Shown in pieces: positions 34,025 to 51,004 of a DNA stretch of 64,000 bases. A program made the translations under genes and the position numbers. The stretch lies in NCBI RefSeq assembly GCF_026212465.1, contig NC_080052.1:30716326-30780325 (forward strand). The letters run 5' to 3'. Origin of the DNA: Amaranthus tricolor. Taxonomy: Eukaryota; Streptophyta; Magnoliopsida; Caryophyllales; Amaranthaceae. The notes beneath the pieces are model-generated. The model saw only the letters and a program-made list of their open reading frames with translations, ran no database searches and was not told where the DNA came from. Position 1 is the stretch's first letter, and each line of letters begins with the position of its first letter.

Positions 34025-35590
34025 GATGTGGAAATTTTATTTAACCGCAAGCGCACGGCGTACGTGTAGTTGCGGGTCGAACACAAGATAGGTAGGACAA
34101 GAAACTTGCTAATTTCGATTAATTATATTGCTCAAAGAGAAAAATATTTAGTTGGTTGTTTAACTATCAAACTACAAATGCAATAAGAAATATGGATTAA
34201 ACTATATGATGAAGAGATCTAGGGTGTCGGGAATCCCCTAAAGTCTTGTATAATCAAATTATCATTAGTGTCTATGAAATGTCGGATAAATTACGTGGTT
34301 AAACATGATCTTGTAATTTCAAACTTTCGCTCTATTGATTAACTATTAGATTTAGACTTTACTAATTCAATTCTCACACGCTAGTTTTATTGAACGAATT
34401 AATAAGAATTTAACTAAAATTTACCCTAAAGCAAAGTCGATCCTAATCTCACACGCTAGTTCTATTAACTAGTCCGACGAAGCATGTTTAATTTAGGGTT
34501 ATTAGCACAATTCAACCACTTTAATCCTAGTCTCATTGACAATTTCAATAATCAAATCATACTTGACTTATAGGTTCAAACTCTAACCCTAGAAAATGGA
34601 TCTACTTACTAATCATGGTGAAAGCAATAAACACAAACCCTAGGATGATATTAGGTATGAATAAATAAGAAAATAATGAAAACAAGAGAAGCCATAATTA
34701 AATACCAAAGAATACAACAAATAATTCAAAGAACAATAAATGAAGGACAAAACTAGTTTTTATTGAAGGATGATTAACAACAATAATTAAAGTTCACTAA
34801 AGGAAGATTAAAACTAATACAAGAAATTAAAGACAAAGAAAATTAAACACCAAAGAAAACTTAGAATGCTCAAAGGAAGATTAATAGTAGACTTAATGAA
34901 AAACTAAATTAAAGATAAAAATTAAGAGTAAAACTAATGGAAAGGAGTAAATTAAAGTCTAGAGGAAGGAAGAAGGATGGGAAGAAGAGAGAGAGAGAGA
35001 GAAACCCTAATCAGTTATTAAGGGCTTATTTATACTAATTAAGAAATTAACCTAAAAATTAATGAGAAAACCGCAGGCAAAACACGACTTCAGAAACAAA
35101 TATACGAGTCGTAGCTTTTAGGCAACGACTCATCGCTTTTCTGCTGACTGGCGATCTTTAAACAACCGTCATTTCTTGCTCGGTTGTCGTAATTGGACAT
35201 ATAATATACCGTTGGAAAGCTCTTGAAGTCTAATTTCCAATGTTGTAAACCTTTCATTAATGCAATCTTTCTATCAAAAGAGTAGACATGTATTAATTTT
35301 CACCTCAAAACTTTTGCATTATAAACACTCTTCTACTCTTTTGTTCATTTCTTTTGTAGAACATTTTCAACGAGCTAAAATCCCCTTAGTAAACTCCGAT
35401 CATTGAAACTATAAGAATTATGCTTAAAACAATCAAAACCACTCAAAATCAACATGAATAACCAAAATGAGTAATGTACATAAATCTTCAAAATAAACAC
35501 AAAACTACTAATAACGACCATTATTAAGGAGTATAAAATGATATAAATATAATTACACTTATTACTATGCACTAAGGGCATAAGTTTAAC
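34025..35590. repeat. Unclassified repeat, possibly a decayed LTR region
   Basis: The start (ACCGCAAGCGCACGGCGTACG, then TTGCGGGTCGAACACA) recalls the opening of a common plant LTR-type repeat, and the following 1.5 kb is A-rich with no coding content. A 14-bp phrase CTCACACGCTAGTT occurs twice (34373 and 34448). A (GA)n stretch is at about 34988-35001. Boundaries and class are not established. Confidence 0.35.
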
Positions 35591-37267
35591 TATCTCTTAT
35601 TTCCTTTCGTTCATAAATTTGCTAAAAATATATATATTTTGTTAAAATATATTCCTTTACACTTACACTTAAAAAATAGCCCTAATAATGTCAAACTAAA
35701 GAATAGGGAATCCCTCTAAAGTCTGACTTCACCAGAACATTCCAAACATATCAGCAAAAAAATTCTCAGCATTTCAAATTTTTCAACTTTGGGATCACTT
35801 ATTACTCAAGTTCCCCCCCCACAACTTCTTTTTCCTTTTGGCAATTGAATATTTTATTCACTTATTATTATATATGTATATAGGTGGAGACAAATTCATA
35901 ACTGTATATGTAATAACTATTGGTTATATAATAAATAATTTATATCATAAAGTTTTAAATTAAAAATTCCGAATCTAAATTTTCGCCTTCATGATTTGGT
36001 TATCACACAATTATTTCGGACACCAATTTTATATGAGAATTTTATTTTTTTTTTTTATAAAATTGAGGTGACATAAGTATTTCTTTAGTGATAATTTTGG
36101 ATATTATATTATAAGGATTATTTAATCTCTAACTCATTTTTAGTTTATTATATATCTGCCTAATTCCAAGGACATTTTTGACATTTTTATTTATAGACAT
36201 GAATAAGCTTAGTTTAGGTTAATTGCATCGTTATTTTCACTTTCATATTTGTACTACTCTAATAAGTTTAGTTTAGTTCAGTTTACATCCGTTTAAATCA
36301 ATTCACAAATTTAACTGAACTTACAATTGTTCTAGTCAGTTTATTTTGCTTTGTCATAGTCAGTTCAGTTTAGTTTTATTTTATTCTAATAACAAATTTT
36401 ATTTTATTTAAACCATATCACTTCCGCAATAAATTGAGGACAACATACCTTTATTTAGTATTATCTCGTCTACATGAAAAAAATCAATATATTTTATTAA
36501 AACACTTACAATGTTATAACTCATTTCAAATATTCTCTTAAGAATTGTAAATTAGCCTAATAATAATTTAAAATTATGTCTTTTACTTTTGTGACAAGAT
36601 TTAATTTTCACCACCTATATAAAGATTTTTCATTACATCTCCTTTTGTCTGTAGAAATTATATAATCTTAACCGGGAATAAAAAAGTTGCATTCTACTTC
36701 CAAATTTCTGATTAATTGGTTCCACCCAATTTTTTCTTTTACATATACATGAAGATAAGGATGCAGGAACATAATATGCTAAGTTCTGCCAAATCTCTAC
36801 CAACAATAATCTCTCTACTAACCCTAAAAAATCTAATTAAAGGTTCCAGCTAAATTTAGCATTTGTTCCTGCTCCTAACCCCTCTATTAATTATTACAAA
36901 TTAAAGTACTAATTTAACTAAACATAAAAAATAAAAAGAAAAAAAAACCATAAAAATTAAAGAAAAAATTGGCAGACTTGTCCTAACTATTTTGGTTGTG
37001 CCCTACATACATCATGGAGTAATTCCTGTAATAGTGGACCAGACTTGTCCTTTCTTTTCTTTCTTTTTTCCTTTTTTTTCCTCCACTATGGCCCTTGCTT
37101 TACTCCAAGAACTGTCCACCATAAAATGATTTTTTTAGGATTTTTTTCTTTGTTAAAAGTATTTTGTTTAGTCTTTGAAAATATGATATTAAGTATTTTG
37201 TTGGTTTGGACAATTGTGGATGAAAAGGGTATAAAGTTATTCCCATGCATGGCCTACAATACCAAGG
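35591..37267. other. Spacer downstream of the bHLH gene
   Basis: AT-rich, no gene seen. The part next to 37267 would contain the 3' UTR of the minus-strand bHLH gene. Confidence 0.5.
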
Positions 37268-41750
<4,483 letters not shown>

Positions 41751-41924
41751 ATTGATGTTTAATTGTAGTTTCAACTTACAAATAGCCCAAAAAAAAAAAA
41801 GTGTTCTTGTACAAGTGTATTGTTTAGTGTTTTTGTTTAATTTTGAGGTATGAGAAAGTAGTGGAGTAACTAATGGAGGAGTGTAGAAAATATAGACCAA
41901 TTTGGTACATTAGGGAATGTGGTA

Positions 41925-41932
41925 CTTATATA
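41925..41932 (-). promoter_or_regulatory. TATA box of the bHLH gene
   Basis: TATATAAG on the minus strand, about 175 bp upstream of the start codon. Confidence 0.65.
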
Positions 41933-43033
41933 CCGGAATATGGTTGACATTTTTGGGGTGGGGTTGATTAGACAAAGAGAATTCTATCTAATTACTAATT
42001 TAATTAATCTAATATATCTTTACTTTTTGTGTGGAAATTATATTTTAATTGTTGGTTCTTTATTTATTTAAAGTTATCTTTATGATAGAATTCTTTATTA
42101 AAAGCTTCAAAGGGAGGGGCGTATTATAATGTGATATGACAGAAATAATGTGAAGTTTGAAGTGTTGTTTGTATAAGTTGGCACATCACTCTTTATGACT
42201 TATATTGACCACTAATTTCTCATTTTTTAAACTTTGGTATTAATATTTATTTCATAGAGGAAAATATTATAGGATCAGAACCAACGTTTTGAGTTTCTTT
42301 ATTGAGCTATTTTTTTATTTATTTTTATAATATTAAAAGTTAAAGAGAGTAAAAATTATAGATTTAAATTTTATTATATTAGCCTTAAGTATGACAAGCA
42401 TATGCATGTGTATATCTAAAAAGATCGTATAAGGAGTTTAGATGATTGTTATATAAAGATTTCTTACCACATCTACAATATAATTACTAACTATATTTGT
42501 AGATATTTATATCTACATGTATAAAATAATGACATAATTTATTAAATTCCTTAAAAGTCTTTTGAAACTTTATTTAAAAAAAAAAAAAAAAGTTGACATC
42601 TTACTAGTTGTTGAATATTTTTTTATATCTAGTTTAATAATGTTTTATGATGATGCATGGCATCAGACAACCTGCTTTATTTTCTGGGATTTAACATGAA
42701 GATTTTAAGATTAGGTTTATCATCAAGAGGTCCTTCATATAATTATCTCTTTTAAAATAAAGGAAACTTTTTCTTATTTAATCAACTTCCAAAATTAGGT
42801 GAATTGGATGACTTTTTCCCCTGGTTTGGATGAGTTCATTGTTGGTTCTGTATCATGTACAATTTATATTTTAAAAAAAGATTAAATGATCATAAAAATA
42901 ATTTTACGTACAAATTTATATCTTAGAATTTGTAGTCCTATCTCTAATTGTACTTTTTTGTTGGAACTTGGAAACATCTCTTTGCTAACATTTTATTTTA
43001 AAAAAATTATATATTAGTGTGGTTGATTATAGC

Positions 43034-44182
43034 TAGGGATATCACTTAGATTTAATTCGAATTCGACTATAGTTTAATTTGAGTCGATCTAAGAAAACTT
43101 ATTTGATTTAATCTCAAGATTAAGTCTGGTTTTGAATTCTATTATATTATAATATGACTTTGAGTAGAGTTGGATCAGAGTCAGATCTTATAAAAAATTC
43201 GACATTTCAATTCGGCTTTACCTTAAAATTTGATTCGAACCGACAACTCACACAACCTTTGTCTAAATTAATTATTTTCTTGTTTATCACTTTTTTTTTT
43301 TTTTTTTGTATGATTGATATTGATATATAGACAGATAAATTGCTTATATTGACTGTTATTTTTAAAATCATTATTGGTGGTAGTCCAGTAAAGTTATCAG
43401 ACTTCATTATAGAAGGTTTTTGTCCGAGACTCCAACATAATGAAAACTTTAATGAGCCAAATTTTCCCTTATTTTTCTTTAACTTTGGTGGTAGTCTGAT
43501 AAAGCTATTGCACCTGCTCATATTATATTTCCTCCGTCTTAATTTACTCGCATTATTTGTTTTTTTATACAATCTAATATCTTTAATTATGTATAATAAA
43601 AAATTGTAAAAATTTGATATTAATAATCTTTGCAATGAGACGAATCCAGCAAAATCTTATTTGACTATGTTTTAACTTATAAATTAAAAACTAATTACAA
43701 ATTAAAAATGATGAATAAATAGTGCAATTTTTTTAAGTTGTGAGATTTTTCCAAGACTTTAATGTGCCAATTCAAAAAAACATCATAGTTGTGAGTCTAA
43801 TTATTGTTTATTAAATAGAATTTGAGTAAATTGTAGTATATTCGAGATTTTAAGTTGGATTAATTTATCTATATTTTGTTTATTAAGTAGAATTTTGGCT
43901 ATTCATAACTGTTTGAGTTATTAGTGTTGTGATATTGTTTTTTATTTTATTCTTTGACAAGTGAATTTGTGTATTATAAAATGAACTTGAGTTTTGTTAT
44001 AAAAAAAATTAGATTATAATTCTATTTTAGTCCAAATTTTAAGTTAGAGTTAAATTGGAGTATAGAACATTCAAGTCTAAGCCAGTCAAAGATGGAGATC
44101 GAAAAATTCATCATTTATTCGCACCAAGGTCAGAGTTAATTTGTAACGTGTGATTTGAGTCTGACTCATTGTCATCCCTAGT
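43034..44182. mobile_element. Possible hAT-type nonautonomous relic (1.15 kb)
   Basis: The left end TAGGGATATCACTTAGA and the right end, read inverted, TAGGGATGACAATGAGTC resemble plant hAT MITE termini. The interior is rich in GAGTCG/GATTCG phrases near both ends. No 8-bp target duplication is evident. Confidence 0.35.
43526..43740. mobile_element. Stowaway-type MITE, right end missing
   Basis: Starts TATTTCCTCCGTCTTAATTTACTC and continues with the interior seen in the element at 14054 (TTGATATTAATAATCTTTGCA, CTATGTTTTAACTTATAAATTA, AATAGTGCAA), but the right inverted repeat is lost. Confidence 0.6.
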
Positions 44183-44823
44183 CAATAGTTTGGAATTGTG
44201 ACAAGATTTAATTGTTGCTATAATTAAAATATATTTTAAGTTTTTAATTAATTATATAAATATTATTTATATTATCTAATATATAGCATAATATTTATTT
44301 GAAATTTATTATCAATTAGGCTTTAAAATATATTATATTATATTTTTATTATGTTTTCTAATTTATTTTTTAAATATATATTTATATATATATTTGTTAA
44401 AGAATGTCAGATGGCATTGGTCTGCTTTTGCAATAAAATAATACTACTAGCATAAACCAATGGCAGTTAACAATTACTGTTAACTAAATTAATGGGGTCA
44501 ATTTGGTATAGGTAGATTCTTATTTCATGGACAAAAGTTAGGCCAAAACACGGGCTAATGTACCCAGTACAAGACATCATTTTTTTACACAAGATATTTA
44601 ATCTTTTTTTTTGTGAATTCTTAATATTGTTAGTCCTGTATCAATTTTAATTCTAATCAAACCTTATTGTTAGTGGACAGTGAATACATAGCAAATATTG
44701 AATTATTAGATTATAATTTAAAGGTTAAATTATTAGCGGATGAGTAAAATATTGAGTTATTTTCGATAATTTTTTTCTAATTAAAATTTTATATACCATG
44801 TACTCGCTCTTTGTTTTTAATGG

Positions 44824-45367
44824 TGACTCAAACTAGCAAGCACCATTGGAAGAAGATGAGTACGGGTCAAAGAGACCTCTGCGGGGCGCGGAGTGCCTGC
44901 TGTTCTAGTCCACGGAGCGCGGAGTGCGTTCTGTTTCAACTCTGCGGCTCGTGTAGTTTTTACACGGCTCGCGTAGTTGCAGTTTCTTTTCACGGGAAAT
45001 GTCTTTTGGGACAGTTACCTTTATTTGTGATCGGTTATTTGTGGTTACTTAGACCCTAAACTGTCTCTCAAGTTGGTTTTATTATAAATACCCCATCTTG
45101 TTAGCACTAGGGATTTATGATTCACAAATTAAGAGAGATCACAAGAGAGCCATTGTAATTTGTGAGCGTGATTGTAATTCATCTTGTATTCTTTGCGATC
45201 ATAGTGAAATTATTTGTTCTCGGTGCCGGTGGACGTAGCTATCACATTGATAGTGAACCACGTTAAATCTCTCGTGTCATTTTCTTATTGTTTGCATTGA
45301 ATTTCTTATTGTTTCATTATAGTTCATCGACCTTGCTTCCGCTGTTGCACAACACTCTTATCCAACA
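44824..45367 (+). repeat. Solo-LTR-like sequence, plus orientation
   Basis: Starts TGACTCAAACTAGCA, has a TATAAATA at 45083-45090 and ends TTATCCAACA (TG...CA, 544 bp). The first ~170 bases include a GC-rich block (GCGGGGCGCGGAGTGC, GGAGCGCGGAGTGCG) that stands out in AT-rich DNA. No primer binding site follows and no 5-bp target duplication was found. Confidence 0.6.
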
Positions 45368-45485
45368 ATATACTCCAAGTGTACTCTAACATATATTGAA
45401 GATTTAATTTTTTCTAAAACCTAATTTTGTGATATTTAGATGACTAGTAAGAGTGCTGTTTTCAGAAAGCATATCCATGTATCAT

Positions 45486-46046
45486 CATAGAATTAGAGCC
45501 GTTGTGCGACAGCGAAAGCAAAGTTGATAAACAACAATGAAACAACAAGAAATTCAATGCAAACAACAAGAAAATGACACAAGAAATTAACGTGGTTCAC
45601 TATCAACGTGATAGCTACGTCCACCAGCACCGAGAACAAACAATTTCACTATGATCGCAAAGAATACAAGATGAATTACAATCACGCTCACAAATTACGA
45701 TGGCTGTCTTGTGATCTCTTTTTCAATTTGTGAATCATACCACCCTAGGCTAACAAGGAGGTGTATTTATAATAAAACGACTTGAAAGACGATTTTAGGG
45801 ACTAAGTAACCACAAATAACCGACCACAAATAAAGGTAACCGTCCCAAAAGACGGTTCCCGTGAAAAGAAACTTCAATTGCGCGACCCGTGTAAAATTAC
45901 GCGAGCCGCAGAGCGAGACCAGAAGCAGCTCCACGCCCCGCGAAGAATTACGCACCCCGCGTACTTTGATCTGTACAGGCTCCGCGCCCCGCGGAGTTCA
46001 TTCTATCCCATATTTCATCTTCTTTCTATTTTGCTAGTTTGAGTCA
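45486..46046 (-). repeat. Solo-LTR-like sequence, minus orientation, second copy of the family
   Basis: Inverted, diverged copy of 44824-45367. It ends at the matching TTTGCTAGTTTGAGTCA and carries TATAAATA on the minus strand at 45774-45781. Shared phrases include ACGTGGTTCACTATCAA, GTGATAGCTACGTCCACC and ATGATCGCAAAGAATACAAG. The U5-like end facing the first copy is worn. Confidence 0.6.
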
Positions 46047-47262
46047 TTACTTAGCAACAAGAGCAACAAGAAATGGTGCAGTTGACCAGACATATTAACA
46101 ATTTCCATAATAAAATTTCTTTCATAAAATGACCAAATAGTCAATCAAAACGGCGTCATCAGTTCCTCATAGTCATCAATTTGTTGTTTTGTTTGTTTTT
46201 GATAATTTGTTATATTTAGAAAATCGAGTCGATTTTTGTATATTTTTTTGGACCATATAACCATTTGCAAAAGTAATGATTAATTTTTTTTATTTTTCTA
46301 CTTTTTTGGCTTGATTTGAGCAATAAAAGAAGTATATTTTTCATGTGATTAATAATCTTAACTATTTGAAAGTTTGGCTACTAAAATAATTAATATTTTT
46401 TAGACTATATAACATATTAATCTAAGACTTCGTTATTTTAATCTTTTAATTGAGTTGATTTCTTAATAGAGTATTAAAAATCAGCATTACAAGAGGTAAT
46501 AGTTTCATATCTCACATTTGTCATTTAATATAATAACATATCTTATAACATTAACAATTAATTTAAACTTTTTTGAGTTAATTCTTTAAAATTAAAGAAT
46601 AATTGACTTTCATATGAAAACGTTGAATTTGATCTAAATATATAGAAATCGTAGGAAAATCAAGAGTTAGGCTCTCTTCATGATTCTAGATTGCATCCCC
46701 TATCGATTTTGACGGCAAATTGATATTGAAATAAAAAAAATGTATAACGCGTTGAATTTTTGCTACTTGGCAAAACATGTAGATCCTCCTGGATAATTTC
46801 CACAGGGAGACCTATTTTTGTTTGTTAATTTTGTTCTTGTCTATACATTATTAATTTTTGTAGGGTAAGAAATTGTTTAATTATTTCATAAAAAAATCTC
46901 TTTCTATTTTAGAACTTTTAAAGCCAATTATTACCTTCCGATTTTATAGTCCTTATATTTGTAAAATAGTTGAATCATTAAATTATGTTTGTTGATAAAT
47001 GATAAAGTACAATTTTATAGAGTTTTGTCAAACTAAAAAATAATCGGTTCTCCCAATCTCACGTGGTAGACTTATTTTCAGATGCAACTTGCAAATAAAA
47101 GAATTTTAAACATCGCCAGAATGATAATACTAACGTAATAAATAATTAATAGAATAATTCATTTAAAGATAATAGTAGTTTTTTTAAAATAAGTTTATTA
47201 CATTAGTTATATTTTGAACTTACCTAATTCCTAAATATTCCCGTTTAAAAAAAACTACCTAA
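46047..47262. other. AT-rich spacer
   Basis: Nothing recognised. Confidence 0.5.
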
Positions 47263-47544
47263 TACTCCCTCTTATTCTCCTTTGGTGTTCTATTTACTTT
47301 TGGGATACTATTTATTTATCACTCTTAAATTGTATTTTATTATTATAGAAGTATTTTATTATTAATCTATAAGATAAAATATAGTCATGTGGAATCTCAT
47401 TTGATCCGTTTTAATGTAAAGTTTATTAATATCAACTTTTTATAATTTTTAGTTATATATAATTAGATATATTAAAGATTGGATAAGTGCATTGGATAGA
47501 GTACATAAAGTAAATGGAACACTTAAGATGAATAGGAGGGAGTA
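47263..47544. mobile_element. Stowaway-type MITE (~280 bp)
   Basis: TACTCCCTCTTATTCTCCTT at the left and, inverted, TACTCCCTCCTATTCATCTT at the right, continuing into related GTTC.ATTTACTTT sequence; TA at each end. Same family as the element at 14054. Confidence 0.85.
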
Positions 47545-47844
47545 TATCAAAACATAATTTTGGGTTAAATAAATATTAAAACATAATTTTGGGTTATACT
47601 TTTATTACTAATGCAAATCGCAATAAAAATAAATTAATGGTAAATTTTGGTATATGACTAAATAATATACCACGTTATTGAGATAAATTAAAGTTCATTA
47701 ATCAAACTAAGATATTCGTCAAAAAAAATCAAGCCATGATCTTTGGATTGAACATAAGGCTGCTATTCACCGCAATCTTTGATATATTCAAGGCATTCTT
47801 GATTATGGTCTATAATTGTATAAGTCTCTCATCTCTTCTCTCTT

Positions 47845-48329
47845 GTTCTATACTGATGCTGATTGGTGGTTGTTCTGATATCTGCTGCTCTACTTCTGAC
47901 TACTGTGTTTTCTTGAATGATAATCTGATCTCTTGGTCTGCCAAGCATCAATCTACCGTCTCTAAGTCCAGTGCCGAAGCGGAATACCGGGGTGTTGCTA
48001 ATGTTGTCTCTGAAACTTGTTGGGTTCGCAACTTATTTCTCGAGCTCCATTGTCCTATTCGTACGGCTACTCTAGTTTACTGTGACAATGTTAGTGTTGT
48101 TTATTTGTCAGATAACCCTATTCATCATCAACGCACTAAACACATTGAGATGAATATCCACTTTGTTCGTGAAAAAGTCAAGCGTGATGATGTTCGCGTT
48201 CTTCATGTTCCATCTCGGTTTCAGATTGCCGACATTTTTACCAAGGGTCTTCCTCAAGTCCTCTTTGATGATTTTCGTTCCAGTCTCAGCGTCCGCAAAC
48301 CTCTCGATTCGACTGCGGGGGTGTACTAG
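47845..48329 (+). pseudogene. Copia RNase H fragment (3' end of a truncated element)
   Basis: YTDADW is read near 47849-47866, then the frame shifts by one base and continues as SDYCVFLNDNLISWSAKHQ, SKSSAEAEYRGVANVVSE, LVYCDNVSVVYLSDNP, HQRTKHIEMNIHFVREKV and QIADIFTKGLP, ending at the stop 48327-48329. These are the RNase H motifs of plant copia elements. Everything upstream (RT, integrase, gag) is missing. It differs from the 14353-19162 element, so it is another family. Confidence 0.9.
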
Positions 48330-48473
48330 AATAGAATTATTAGAATATTTTGTAAATATTCATATCTTAGATATTATTGTGCAAATATTTAGTTTCCTAA
48401 AACTCTTGATTGTATTTTGTATATATTCTATTCTCATGAAATGAAATGGCAAGAAAAATCATTTCTAATAACA
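48322..48473 (+). repeat. Putative 3' LTR of the truncated copia element
   Basis: Begins TGTACTAGAATAG directly after a purine-rich tract (GACTGCGGGGG) and plausibly ends ...CTAATAACA (TG...CA, about 152 bp). The stop codon of RNase H overlaps its start. No second LTR is present to confirm the limits. Confidence 0.6.
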
Positions 48474-48540
48474 CAATCATTATAATGCAAATATTCAAGA
48501 AACGAAATTGAAATTAGTAAATTCTTTCTTTGTTTCCCAT

Positions 48541-48735
48541 TGTTCTTCCCGTTTAGAATATTTTAGTCTGGATAAAGAAATTTGATTAAGATTTTTAAGA
48601 TATATATAGATGATAAAATATATCCATATGAGGTTTCATTAGATTCATTTTAATATATACTTTTTTATTATATATTTTTTATAATTTTTTATGATGAGTA
48701 TTTAGAGTTATTAAGGCTTAAAAAATACTACTAAA
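48541..48735. mobile_element. Fragment of the same MITE family as 50740-51004
   Basis: Shares TTAAGATATATATAGATGATA, ATATCCATATGAG and ATTCATTTTAATATATACTTTT-like phrases with the element at 50740. Left end TTCTTCCCGTTTAGAATATTTT; right end missing. Confidence 0.5.
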
Positions 48736-49131
48736 TTTTTTTTTTATTATGATCAATTTTATTTAGGATATTGATACATTTTATATATATCTGCCAATTG
48801 CAATCGTCTTTCATTTATTTCATTTTTGCACTTAGATATATAATGTCAAATGTCACATTTATTTGTTACGTTTAACTATTTGTTGTATATTTTCTACATA
48901 CTATATACTTCTACTATTTATATAGTATTATATAACATGTAAATATTGTTGAAGTTACGTAAGTATTGTGTTTAATTTGTTATCATCGTAAATAACTATA
49001 TATACTTTGTTCACACTTGTGATATATTAAAAAAATTAATACTTCTATATAATTATGAACCTTTCAATTAATTTTTCATAAATTAGCATACTAACATACA
49101 CATTGTACGAGCATATATACTAATTATATTA

Positions 49132-49140
49132 TTAATTTAA
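49132..49140. other. Left 9-bp target duplication of the foldback element
   Basis: TTAATTTAA, repeated exactly at 49593-49601. Confidence 0.9.
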
Positions 49141-49592
49141 CGGATATTTCATGATATACCACTGAGTTTCTTCAAAATTCACCATATACCACACAAAATG
49201 TTTTAATTCACCATATACCATTGAGTTTTCGTCCGTTAGCACAAAATACCATTAATGGCAACTGCCGTTAGTGTGCCGTTTGTGGTAAATTATTAATTCA
49301 CCATATACCATTAATTTTATTTTTTTGCGTCAAATACCATTTTTTGCGTCATTTACCATTAATGGCAACTATCGTCAGATTTGACGCAAAAAATGGTATT
49401 TGACGCAAAAAAATAAAATTAATGGTATATGGTGAATTAATAATTTACCACAAACGGCACACTAACGGCAGTTGCCATTAATGGTATTCTATGCTAACGG
49501 ACGAAAACTCAATGGTATATGATGAATTAAAACATTTTGTGTGGCATATGGTGAATTTCGAAGAAACTCAATGGTATATCATGAAATATCCG
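49141..49592. mobile_element. Foldback MITE with 210-bp inverted arms and 9-bp target duplication (Mutator-type)
   Basis: Arms 49141-49350 and 49383-49592 are inverted copies of equal length with only a few mismatches (3 in the outermost 60), around a 32-base loop. The ends read CGGATATTTCATGATATACCA. The 9-bp duplication TTAATTTAA flanks it exactly, which points to the Mutator superfamily. Inside each arm the phrase ATTCACCATATACCA is repeated. There is no coding sequence. If transcribed it would form a nearly perfect long hairpin. Confidence 0.92.
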
Positions 49593-49601
49593 TTAATTTA
49601 A

Positions 49602-50739
49602 TGATATGATGATAACCGTCATAGTATTTGTCTTTGAAATCGTCCCTGTGCAAAGATTCCTAATTAACAAAAGTCAAAGATGGAAATAATAGTTTTTGAG
49701 AGAAGAGTCAGTCAATTTCAACAATTATACTTTATATTGACCAAAGTTGTGGTAGTTTAATTTATGTTAAGAGTACATTTTAGTTTGAGGTTGCTCTAAT
49801 CATCAACTTTTTCGTAATGTCTTTTGTTAGTGAACTATCCTAGCTCCTTAATTCCTAATATATTTAATTATAGGATATTTCATAAAAATTAAGAAACGTT
49901 AAAACTGTTTGAATATTATAGACAATATTAAAAAATAGTTAAAATGTGTAAATGAGAATATAAAATGATAAAAATATTTTTTTAAAGAAAATTATAGCGA
50001 AGTAAAAGAAATAGACTAAAAAAGAAAATATAACAATCTCTTAAATAGCTAAAAAAGTAGAAATAGATAAAGTAAAATTAGAAGAAACCCATTTTGTGAT
50101 AATTCTATACCATAAAATTAAATTGATATTACCACAATTTCATTTCAATCACTTCTTGGGTCCTATTAGAATATCGTTATTTATTGTTTTTTAAACTCTG
50201 ATTAATGATTATAACTTTCAAAAAGATATATTGATTGATTATAATGATAATAATCAAAGTTGGACATTTTTATTAACAACTAATATAATTGCAATTTCAA
50301 ATAACTTTTTCTAAATTAAGCATACATTTCTTTTCTACATGGTGTAATTGGAATGGTGGAAATAAGTTACGTGACGCGATGCTTATAATTATGAACTTAT
50401 ATGAAGAGCGAAGATGGGTCAAAATATGGGACCCTTATGTCAATCACGCGTGCAAGAATTGAAGGGCACACTGGACCCCATTTTACCAATTTCACAAATC
50501 TTTCCATTTTTGTTTTCTAAATTTCCGGTGTAGATTTCCATTGCGTTTTCTCTTTATTTATGTTAACATATTTGATACTCTTTTTTAAATTGAAAAATTA
50601 AATTTTAATAGTTTTTTATTCTTTGTTATCGAGTAATTTCAATCATTAAATTAAGTAATTGAACTATCCATATCTCTAGGTAATGAAGAGGATTAGAAGA
50701 TCTTAACTTTTAAAACCTGTATTCTTCTTTTAAAAAAAT
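49602..50739. other. AT-rich spacer
   Basis: Nothing recognised. Confidence 0.5.
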
Positions 50740-51004
50740 TATTCTCTCCGTTTTCTAATGTTTTTCCTGTTTGAAATATTTCACCTTAAGGAAAGAGAAT
50801 TTTAATTTATGTTTTTTTAGATATATTTAGAAGATAAATTATATCCACGTGAGTTCTCTTTAGATTTGTCTTAGTGTATACTTTTTTTATTATGTATTTT
50901 TTATAGTTTTTTTATTATGCGTATTAAGAGATATTAAGACTTAAAATTTACTTTAAAAATTGTGCAAAAAGTAGACAAAAAGAAAAAAAACGGAGGAAAT
51001 AATA
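50740..51004. mobile_element. Stowaway-like MITE (~265 bp)
   Basis: The left end TATTCTCTCCGTTTTCTAATG and the inverted right end (TTTCCTCCGTTTTTTTTC) are matching termini, bounded by TA. The interior carries ATATATTTAGAAGATAAATTATATCC and a TATTAAGAGATATTAAGACTTAAAA-type segment as in other copies. Confidence 0.7.

Larger units (their letters stand above)
41933..44823. other. bHLH upstream region and spacer with MITE relics
   Basis: The part next to 41933 is the promoter side of the bHLH gene. From 43034 to 44182 lies a possible hAT relic (listed), with a truncated Stowaway end at 43526. The rest is AT-rich without a recognisable gene. Confidence 0.5.

Noticed and set aside
41751..41900. 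N-terminal extension of the bHLH protein
   Set aside because: No ATG in frame above 41750; the sequence is 5' leader with the TATA box just upstream.
44811..45059. 82-residue Cys-rich frame in the GC-rich block
   Set aside because: Lies inside the LTR-like repeat, is not conserved in the inverted copy at 45486-46046 and resembles no family I know.
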